Assembly (NCBI GenBank): GCA_021737905.1
Contig: JAIPDA010000032.1
Coordinates: 1 to 14,011 of the forward strand
Length of the DNA stretch: 14,011 nucleotides
Direction of reading: 5' to 3'
From: Rhodoferax sp.
Lineage (GTDB): Bacteria; Pseudomonadota; Gammaproteobacteria; Burkholderiales; Burkholderiaceae_C
Shown: in pieces, positions 7,077 through 14,011 of the stretch
How positions within the stretch are numbered: position 1 is the first letter of the stretch
Layout: each line of letters opens with the position of its first letter
Translations under genes and position numbers: made by a program
The notes under the pieces: generated by a model
What the model saw: the letters and a program-made list of their open reading frames with translations, nothing else
The model's database searches: none
Told to the model about the DNA's origin: nothing

Positions 7077-7087
7077 GCGCTCACCAG

Positions 7088-7600
7088 TTACACAGGGCCG
7101 GCGTTCCAGTCCAGTTTCCCAACTGCATCCAGGTGCGTGAGGTAGACCCGCAGGTCAAACTCGTACTGGTGGTACTGCGGCTCCATGTAGGTGCAGAGCT
7201 TGTAAAATGCCTTGTCGTGCTCGCGCTCTTTGATGTGCGCGAGCTCATGCACTGCAATCATCTTCAAAAATTCGGCCGGGCCTTCCTTGAACAGGCTGGC
7301 CACGCGTATTTCGCGCTTGGACTTGAGCTTGCTGCCCTGCACGCGTGAGATGGTGGTGTGCGTGCCAAGCGCGTGCGCGATCACCTGCAGCTTGTTGTCA
7401 AACAGCACGCGCGACAGAGGCTCTGAATTGCGCAAAAAAAGGTTTTTCAAGTCCATTACGTAGTCGTATAACGCTTTGTCGGTGCGCACGCCATGGGCTT
7501 CCGGGTACTTCTTGAGCAGCATCGCGCCGAGTTGTCCCTTGGCGATCAGTTGCTGCACCTGCTCACGCAGCGCTTCGGGGTAGCCTTGGAGGTATTTCAT
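7088..7600 (-). CDS. YgjP-like zinc metallopeptidase domain protein (DUF45 / M48-related)
   Basis: This 170-residue cytoplasmic-looking protein has no signal peptide or membrane segment. The zinc-site motif HELAH lies at 118-122, with His118 and His122 as ligands, Glu119 as the catalytic base and His128 (EREHDKAFY) in the usual position of the third ligand. This H-E-x-x-H ... H-x-K-A-F-Y arrangement defines the YgjP-like/WLM-related family. The family's physiological role in bacteria is poorly known. A DNA-protein crosslink or general peptidase role has been proposed for relatives. The N-terminal half carries the family's beta-rich region (about 63-105). The gene lies about 100 bases downstream of lysS on the same strand, with a palindromic repeat between them. 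Confidence 0.85.
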   Translation of the reverse strand: MKYLQGYPEALREQVQQLIAKGQLGAMLLKKYPEAHGVRTDKALYDYVMDLKNLFLRNSEPLSRVLFDNKLQVIAHALGTHTTISRVQGSKLKSKREIRVASLFKEGPAEFLKMIAVHELAHIKEREHDKAFYKLCTYMEPQYHQYEFDLRVYLTHLDAVGKLDWNAGPV

Positions 7601-7645
7601 AGGCCAGTGGCGCGGGACAGGGGCGGGGGGCAGGGCGGGGGATGG

Positions 7646-7688
7646 ATTCCCGCCTGCGCGGGAATGACTGAGGGGGGCGGGAATGACG
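7646..7688. repeat. REP-like palindromic repeat with a partial second copy
   Basis: ATTCCCGCCTGCGCGGGAAT at 7646-7665 is a perfect 8-base stem around a CTGC loop, followed by GACT. A second half-copy, GCGGGAATGACG, lies at 7677-7688. The core GGATTCCCGCCTGCGCGGGA is a well-known dispersed intergenic repeat type in Betaproteobacteria. It sits between lysS and the metallopeptidase gene and may end or stabilise the lysS transcript. The surrounding bases (7615-7640) are a run of G-rich sequence. Confidence 0.7.
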
Positions 7689-7701
7689 GACGTCGTGCGT
7701 T

Positions 7702-9249
<1,548 letters not shown>

Positions 9250-9353
9250 AAGGCAGCCGGAAAAGAACAGTACAAAAAAGAGTCAAAGGCAAGCGGTCTG
9301 CCAAAGTGTTGATTTTAGGTTTTAAAGCGGGGCTTTGAGTCCCGGCCGGCAGG
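9250..9353 (-). promoter_or_regulatory. Upstream region of lysS
   Basis: These 104 bases between the LON-domain gene stop and the lysS start contain no gene. On the minus strand there is an AAAGC-CCC-GCTTT inverted repeat, then a CTAAAATC segment that could hold a -10 box, and further down TTGACTCTTTTTTG. No convincing -35/-10 pair with proper spacing is visible. A lysS promoter or leader here is likely by position only. Confidence 0.3.
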
Positions 9354-10010
9354 CTAGGTCGAAATTCCGCTGCGGTCGAGGATGTCGTTCACCAGTTCCA
9401 GCCGTAACAGCGGGTTGTCCAGCGCCATCAGTTGATGCTTGCGCTTGGCCGACATGGGCAGTAATTCACTCCAGCGGTTAGCCACCCAGGCGCAGTCATC
9501 GAATTGATAGGGGGGCAAGACAGGCATCTGGTCGGCAGGCACATCACGCTCTTGCAGGGTGCGGAGCACCTTTTTCAGCCCATCGCTGGCCGCCTGCAAG
9601 TCGGACGGTACAGGCACTGGCTTGTCTGCGGGCAGGGTAGTAGCCTCTGCCATCCACAGTCCATGTTTGAGTTGATGACTACGGCTTACTTTGAAGCGCT
9701 GGGTGCCTGTGCAACGCACCATCACCAAACCGGCTTGCGGCGCTGAAAACTCAGTGATGCTGGCCAGGGTGCCTATGTCTTCAAAGCTTTCAGTCGGGAA
9801 ATCTCCGTCGCCTGCCTCGGCCTGCAGCCGGCGCACTTCAGTGCCCTGCGTCAGTGCGACCACGCCGAAAGGCGTGCCGTTTTTGCGGCATTTGCCGATC
9901 ATGTCGAGGTAGCGCACTTCAAAAATGCGCAGCGGCAGCAAACCCCCTGGAAACAGCACAGATCCCAGGGGAAATAAGGGCAGATCAGACAGGGTCAAGG
10001 TCTCAGACAT
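9354..10010 (-). CDS. LON-substrate-binding-domain protein (no protease domain)
   Basis: This 218-residue protein begins with the Lon N-terminal (LON-SBD, cereblon-like) fold: LPLFPLGSVLFPGGLLPLRI at about 10-29, then FEVRYLDMI. A glycine- and charge-rich loop, a GTLASITEF strand and an MVRCTGTQRFKV strand follow, ending in a helical C-terminal part. The AAA+ and Ser-Lys protease domains of Lon are absent, and this is the normal form of this small family. The function is not established; peptide or substrate recognition is presumed from the Lon domain. The gene begins 62 bases after accD on the same strand and lacks a clear Shine-Dalgarno sequence. Whether it is co-transcribed with accD is unknown. 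Confidence 0.88.
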   Translation of the reverse strand: MSETLTLSDLPLFPLGSVLFPGGLLPLRIFEVRYLDMIGKCRKNGTPFGVVALTQGTEVRRLQAEAGDGDFPTESFEDIGTLASITEFSAPQAGLVMVRCTGTQRFKVSRSHQLKHGLWMAEATTLPADKPVPVPSDLQAASDGLKKVLRTLQERDVPADQMPVLPPYQFDDCAWVANRWSELLPMSAKRKHQLMALDNPLLRLELVNDILDRSGIST

Positions 10011-10072
10011 GGGTGTTTACGCGCAAGGTTCAGCCGGGGGCGTGCCGGTGGCACGGCGCCCAGGGCAGGCTC

Positions 10073-10945
10073 TTAATCGACGGCGTCGGCCGGTTGACGC
10101 ATCAGCATGGCCAGCGTGCTGGCAATGGTCTTGCGCAATTCCCGGCGGTCGCAGATCAAATCGACGGCGCCTTTGGTTTGCAGGAACTCGGCGCGCTGAA
10201 AGCCCTCCGGCAAGGTCACCCTCACGGTGGACTCGATCACGCGCGGGCCGGCAAAGCCGATCAAGGCTTTGGGCTCGGCCATCACCACGTCGCCCACAAA
10301 AGCAAAGCCTGCACTCACGCCGCCCATGGTCGGGTCGGTCAGCACGCTGATGTAGGGCAGGCCTTTTTTGGCCAGGCGCGTGAGAGAGGCGTTGGTTTTG
10401 GCCATTTGCATCAGGCTGAGCAAGCCCTCTTGCATGCGTGCGCCGCCGGTGGCGGTAAAGCAAATGAAGGGGACTTTTTGCTCGATGGCCGTGTGCACGC
10501 CGCGCACAAAGCGCTCGCCCACCACACTGCCCATGCTACCGCCCATGAAGTCAAACTCAAAACAAGCCACCACCACGCCGATGCTGTGCACCGCGCCGCC
10601 CATGACAATCAGTGCATCGGTCTCGCCGGTGTTCTCTAAGGCCTCTTTCAGGCGCTCGGGGTACTTGCGGCTGTCTTTGAACTTGAGCGGGTCGACAGGC
10701 AGCACTTCCTGGCCGATCTCGTAGCGACCTTCGGCATCCAGAAAAGCGTCCAGCCGCGCGCGCGCGCCGATGCGGTGATGGTGGCTGCACTGCGGGCAGA
10801 CGTTCTGGTTGGTTTCGAGGTCGGTTTTATAGAGCACAGCCTCGCAGCTGGGGCACTTGATCCACAGGCCTTCCGGCACGCTGCGGCGCTCAGTCGGGTC
10901 GGTGGGTGTGATTTTGGGGGGTAGCAGTTTTTCGAGCCAGCTCAT
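10073..10945 (-). CDS. accD: Acetyl-CoA carboxylase, carboxyltransferase subunit beta
   Basis: This complete 290-residue subunit, with AccA encoded elsewhere, forms the carboxyltransferase that moves CO2 from biotin on AccB to acetyl-CoA. This is the committed step of fatty acid synthesis. The N-terminal four-cysteine zinc ribbon has Cys31, Cys34, Cys50 and Cys53. The crotonase-like core includes the MGGSMGSVVGERF segment, the GGARMQEGLLSLMQMAKT block and GGVSAGFAFVGDVVMAEP, which build the oxyanion holes and CoA site. The ATG encoding MSWLEKLLPP is preceded by TAAGGAA, a fair Shine-Dalgarno sequence. It follows trpA by 35 bases, the usual order in Burkholderiales. In many relatives folC follows accD. 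Here the next gene is the LON-domain protein. Confidence 0.98.
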   Translation of the reverse strand: MSWLEKLLPPKITPTDPTERRSVPEGLWIKCPSCEAVLYKTDLETNQNVCPQCSHHHRIGARARLDAFLDAEGRYEIGQEVLPVDPLKFKDSRKYPERLKEALENTGETDALIVMGGAVHSIGVVVACFEFDFMGGSMGSVVGERFVRGVHTAIEQKVPFICFTATGGARMQEGLLSLMQMAKTNASLTRLAKKGLPYISVLTDPTMGGVSAGFAFVGDVVMAEPKALIGFAGPRVIESTVRVTLPEGFQRAEFLQTKGAVDLICDRRELRKTIASTLAMLMRQPADAVD

Positions 10946-10980
10946 GGTATTTCCTTAAAGCTTGGGGCAAGGGAAATGGA

Positions 10981-11790
10981 TTATGCGTCCAGTGCGCTGC
11001 GGATACCGGTCAGGAACTCGCGCACGACAGGCACCACCTGCTCACGCGGTTGCTGGTCTATCAGCTGGATGATCTTGCTGCCGATGACAACGGCGTCTGC
11101 CACACGGCTGATGGCCTTGGCGGTGGTGGCATCGCGAATACCAAAACCCACGCCCACCGGCACGCTGACGTGCTCGCGGATGCGCGGCAGCATGGCCTCA
11201 ACAGCGTCTATGTCTAGCGCGCCAGAACCCGTCACGCCTTTGAGCGAGACGTAGTACACATAGCCGCTGGCGACACGGGCCACCTGCGCCATGCGCTCGG
11301 GCGTGCTGGTCGGGGCCAGCAAAAAAATCAGGTCCATGTTGAGCGCACGCAGCTTGGCGGCAAAGTCAAGGCATTCCTCGGGTGGGTAGTCCACGATCAA
11401 AATGCCGTCAATGCCGGCGGCAGCCGCGTCGCGCACAAAGGCGTCAGGACCACGCTTGAAGTCGTAAGCCTCAACAGGGTTGGCGTAACCCATCAAGACC
11501 ACCGGCGTTTTGTCGTCTTGCAGGCGGAACTCGCGCACCATGGCCAGCACCTGCACCAGGCCGATGCCAAAGGCCAGCGCGCGGTCGCCCGCCTTCTGGA
11601 TCACCGGGCCGTCAGCGCTGGGGTCAGAAAAAGGCACGCCCAGCTCGATCACGTCAGCGCCGCCGGCCACCATGCCGTGCATCAGCGCGGGCGTGATGTC
11701 GGCAAACGGAAAGCCGGCCGTCACATAAGGAATCAGCGCCTTGCGTTTTTGCGCCAGCAGCGCGCTCATGACAGTTTGAATGCGACTCAT
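10981..11790 (-). CDS. trpA: Tryptophan synthase alpha chain
   Basis: This complete 269-residue TIM-barrel subunit cleaves indole-3-glycerol phosphate into indole, which is channelled to TrpB, and glyceraldehyde 3-phosphate. The catalytic acids sit exactly at the classical positions, Glu49 and Asp60, within DVIELGVPFSDPSADGP. Other landmarks are the N-terminal LIPYVTAGFP strand, the MGYANPV segment, the PPEE region after LIVDY, and the phosphate-binding VGVGFGIRD loop near residue 215. Its ATG overlaps the trpB stop by 4 bases (ATGA), so the alpha and beta chains are translationally coupled and made in equal amounts. Confidence 0.98.
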   Translation of the reverse strand: MSRIQTVMSALLAQKRKALIPYVTAGFPFADITPALMHGMVAGGADVIELGVPFSDPSADGPVIQKAGDRALAFGIGLVQVLAMVREFRLQDDKTPVVLMGYANPVEAYDFKRGPDAFVRDAAAAGIDGILIVDYPPEECLDFAAKLRALNMDLIFLLAPTSTPERMAQVARVASGYVYYVSLKGVTGSGALDIDAVEAMLPRIREHVSVPVGVGFGIRDATTAKAISRVADAVVIGSKIIQLIDQQPREQVVPVVREFLTGIRSALDA

Positions 11791-13067
11791 GACTTAAAAG
11801 CAACCACTTGCTCGGTGCCGGCCGGGCCGCCCTTGACGCCCTGGCCCTGGCAGGAGGGGCGGCAGTAAAAGCTGGCGTTGGACAGGTCGGCCACGGTGCC
11901 GATGTCCTTGTCGCCACGCCCCGACAGGTTGACCAGAATCGACTGGTCCGTGCGCATGGTCTTGGCCATTTTCATGGCGTAGGCCACCGCGTGGCTGGAC
12001 TCGAGCGCCGGGATGATGCCCTCGGTGCGGCAAAGGTAATGAAATGCCGACATCGCTTCGGTGTCGGTGATGCCGACGTATTCGGCGCGGCCTATGTCTT
12101 TGAGGAACGCATGCTCGGGGCCCACGCCGGGGTAGTCCAGACCGGCGCTGATGCTGTGCGTCTCTGTCACCTGGCCGTCTTCGTTTTGCAGCACGTAAGT
12201 GCGGTTGCCGTGCAGCACGCCGGGCACACCGCGTTGGAGTGATGCCGAATGCTTGCCGCTGTCCATGCCTTCGCCGGCGGCTTCAACGCCGATCAAGCGG
12301 GTGTTCTCGTGCTGAATGTAAGGATGAAAAATTCCCATGGCGTTGCTGCCGCCACCCACGCAAGCCAGCACCGCGTCGGGCTGTTTGCCGCCCAGCATTT
12401 CGGGCATTTGCACCAGACACTCTTCACCGATCACGCTCTGGAAGTCGCGCACCATCATGGGGTAAGGGTGCGGGCCGGCCACGGTGCCGATGATGTAGAA
12501 AGTGTTGTCCACGTTGGCGACCCAGTCGCGCATGGCTTCGTTGAGCGCGTCTTTGAGCGTCTTGCTGCCACTTTCAACCGGCACCACGGTGGCGCCCAGC
12601 AGCTTCATGCGGTAGACGTTGGGGCTTTGGCGCTTGACGTCTTCGCTGCCCATGTAGACCACGCACTCCAGGCCGTAGCGCGCGCAGATGGTGGCCGTTG
12701 CCACACCGTGCTGGCCGGCGCCGGTTTCGGCAATGATGCGCGGCTTGCCCATGCGCTTGGCCAGCATGGCCTGGCCGATGGTGTTGTTGATCTTGTGCGC
12801 GCCGGTGTGGTTGAGGTCTTCGCGCTTGAGGTAAATCTGCGCGCCGCCTTGCTCGCGGCTCATGCGCGCTGCGTGGTAGATCGGCGAAGGCCGGCCTACG
12901 AAGTGCTTGAGCTCGTAATGAAACTCGGCCAGAAAAGCCGGGTCGTGCTGGTAGCGGGCGTAGGCCGCCTTGAGCTCGTTGATGGCGTGGGTCAGTGTCT
13001 CAGAGACAAAGCTGCCGCCGTAAATGCCGAAATGCCCGCTGGCATCAGGTTGCTGATAGGTGTACAT
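11787..13067 (-). CDS. trpB: Tryptophan synthase beta chain
   Basis: This 426-residue PLP enzyme joins indole and serine to make tryptophan. Key residues are Lys92 (HTGAHKINN), which forms the Schiff base, Glu114 in IIAETGAGQHG, and the phosphate-binding glycine loop CVGGGSNAMG. The start is the ATG encoding MYTYQQPDASG, just 4 bases after the trpF stop. An upstream in-frame start 17 codons earlier would overlap trpF and adds no family sequence. The C-terminus runs about 30 residues past the usual GRGDKDI ending, through SFYCRPSCQGQGVKGG, with two cysteines four residues apart. Shorter homologues, as remembered from enteric bacteria, lack this tail. It does not disturb the catalytic domains. 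Confidence 0.97.
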   Translation of the reverse strand: MYTYQQPDASGHFGIYGGSFVSETLTHAINELKAAYARYQHDPAFLAEFHYELKHFVGRPSPIYHAARMSREQGGAQIYLKREDLNHTGAHKINNTIGQAMLAKRMGKPRIIAETGAGQHGVATATICARYGLECVVYMGSEDVKRQSPNVYRMKLLGATVVPVESGSKTLKDALNEAMRDWVANVDNTFYIIGTVAGPHPYPMMVRDFQSVIGEECLVQMPEMLGGKQPDAVLACVGGGSNAMGIFHPYIQHENTRLIGVEAAGEGMDSGKHSASLQRGVPGVLHGNRTYVLQNEDGQVTETHSISAGLDYPGVGPEHAFLKDIGRAEYVGITDTEAMSAFHYLCRTEGIIPALESSHAVAYAMKMAKTMRTDQSILVNLSGRGDKDIGTVADLSNASFYCRPSCQGQGVKGGPAGTEQVVAFKS

Positions 13068-13071
13068 GGTT

Positions 13072-13746
13072 TCAGTTGGATGCAAATTGTCGGTCTGCGG
13101 CACGCACGGCCGCAACAAACTGGTTGATCTTGTCGGCGCTTTTGATTCCCTTGGAAACCTCGACGCCGGAGCTCACATCAACGGCCAGCGTGGTGCAACG
13201 CGGCCTGACCTGCAAGATGCCATCGGTCACATTTGCAGGCGTCAATCCACCAGACAAAACGAGGTGAGCGTTGACGTTTAGAGGAAGCAGTGACCAATTG
13301 AATGTTTTCCCGCCGCCGCCGAATCCCTCGACATGGGCGTCGAGCAAGATGGCCTGAGCTTTGTTAAAGGATGAAGCGTAGTTTACGAGATCAAAGCCGG
13401 CCTCGCCCGGGGCAGGGGCTTGCAGCGGAATGCGCGCCGCCCGCACAAAAGGCCGGCCGTGGGCCAGGCATTCGGCGGGGGTTTCGTCCCCATGAAACTG
13501 CAGCAGCGCATGCGGCAGCAGTGCGCAGGCGGCAGCGACCTTGGCCAGCGACTCATTGACGAACAGCAGCACCGGCGTGACATAGGGCGGCAGCCTGGCG
13601 GCCAGCTCGGCTGCGCGCGCCGGGCTGACGTAGCGCGGGCTGGCTGCATAAATGACAAAGCCGATGGCGTCTGCCCCGGCTGACACGGCGGCGTCCACGT
13701 CTTCTTCACGTGTCAGGCCGCAGATTTTGATTCGGGTCCGGTTCAT
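13072..13746 (-). CDS. trpF: Phosphoribosylanthranilate isomerase
   Basis: This 224-residue TIM-barrel enzyme converts N-(5-phosphoribosyl)anthranilate to its enol-ketose form, the third step of tryptophan synthesis. The catalytic Cys9 lies in KICGLTR and the catalytic Asp in ILLDAHVEGFGGGGKTF. QFHGDE and VLSGGLTPANV are the other usual blocks, and the C-terminal AVDVSSGVE holds the phosphate-binding loop. The ATG encoding MNRTRIKICG overlaps the truA stop by 4 bases (ATGA). A TTG three codons upstream is possible but unneeded. Together with trpB and trpA it covers the late tryptophan steps. trpE, trpG, trpD and trpC lie elsewhere, as usual in this group. Confidence 0.97.
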   Translation of the reverse strand: MNRTRIKICGLTREEDVDAAVSAGADAIGFVIYAASPRYVSPARAAELAARLPPYVTPVLLFVNESLAKVAAACALLPHALLQFHGDETPAECLAHGRPFVRAARIPLQAPAPGEAGFDLVNYASSFNKAQAILLDAHVEGFGGGGKTFNWSLLPLNVNAHLVLSGGLTPANVTDGILQVRPRCTTLAVDVSSGVEVSKGIKSADKINQFVAAVRAADRQFASN

Positions 13747-14011
13747 GGCAGCCAATCATAGGCGGGCGCGCTGGCCGGCAGGGCGAAGCGGTCTTCGTAA
13801 ACCGGCCCCATGAAATACAGGCCGTCCGGCGAGAAGGTGGGCGCGGCAGCGTCGCGGTCGCGGGCAGCCAGCACCTCCAAAATCCATTCGGGGCTGTGCG
13901 CGCCCTGGCCCACGCTGACCAGGCAGCCCATGATGTTGCGGATCATGTGGTGCAAAAACGCGTTGGCCTCAAACTCAAAGCGCCAGTAAGGCCCGCGCCG
14001 CGACACCGTGA
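13743..14011 (-). CDS. truA: tRNA pseudouridine(38-40) synthase, C-terminal part (5' end outside window)
   Basis: The last 89 codons of truA are visible, and the frame runs off the window edge. The segment PYWRFEFEANAFLHHMIRNI followed by MGCLVSVGQG is diagnostic for TruA, which isomerises U38-U40 in the anticodon stem of many tRNAs. The ending (LYFMGPVYEDRFALP) is also typical. The catalytic aspartate lies in the part not seen. The ATGA overlap with trpF supports co-transcription with the trp genes, the usual arrangement in many Proteobacteria. Confidence 0.95.
   Translation of the reverse strand, partial: TVSRRGPYWRFEFEANAFLHHMIRNIMGCLVSVGQGAHSPEWILEVLAARDRDAAAPTFSPDGLYFMGPVYEDRFALPASAPAYDWLP

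Noticed and set aside
7601..7690. CRISPR-like repeat array
   Set aside because: There is only one full palindrome and one half-copy, with no regular spacers. It fits a REP-like intergenic repeat.
12249..13127. A 292-codon open frame on the plus strand opposite trpB
   Set aside because: It is a shadow of trpB in GC-rich DNA, with no domain pattern and no ribosome binding site.
13747..13755. A TTG start for trpF three codons upstream
   Set aside because: The ATG that overlaps the truA stop (ATGA) gives the normal N-terminus with the catalytic cysteine at position 9, so the TTG is not needed.

Overview
The window looks like chromosome from a GC-rich betaproteobacterium of the Burkholderiales, most likely Comamonadaceae. 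This is inferred from the gene order truA-trpF-trpB-trpA-accD, from the protein sequences (TrpA, TrpB, LysS, AccD) and from codon use. It was not confirmed by any search.

The window has three parts. (1) Positions 1 to about 6320 hold an accessory catabolic cluster. Five genes on the minus strand are read in the order FAD-dependent aromatic-ring monooxygenase, HpaE-like aldehyde dehydrogenase, then a complete TRAP transporter (dctP, dctQ, dctM). A gene of the Asp/Glu racemase / maleate isomerase / arylmalonate decarboxylase family, cut by the window edge, converges on them from the plus strand. Together they suggest uptake of an organic, probably aromatic, acid, its hydroxylation, and oxidation of a semialdehyde intermediate. 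The substrate cannot be named from sequence alone. (2) Positions about 6320 to 7080 are a scar. It holds the probable promoter region of the catabolic operon, a short plus-strand reading frame with a good ribosome binding site that soon stops, a possible IS21-like end, the left end of an IS256-like element carrying only the first 13 codons of its transposase, and then the C-terminal third of a Bug-type (tripartite tricarboxylate transporter) solute receptor. (3) Positions 7088 to 14011 are conserved core chromosome, all on the minus strand: a YgjP-like metallopeptidase, lysS, a LON-substrate-binding-domain protein, accD, trpA, trpB, trpF and the 3' end of truA.

The core genes are tightly packed. 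truA/trpF and trpB/trpA each share a 4-base ATGA stop/start overlap, and trpF and trpB are 4 bases apart, so truA-trpFBA-accD is probably one transcription unit. In the catabolic part dctP and dctQ also overlap by ATGA.

I see no CRISPR array, phage module, defence system, tRNA or rRNA. No wholly new system is evident. The points most worth checking are the unassigned catabolic cluster, the single-cysteine racemase-family protein, and the layered insertion-sequence scar that may have removed the cluster's divergent regulator.
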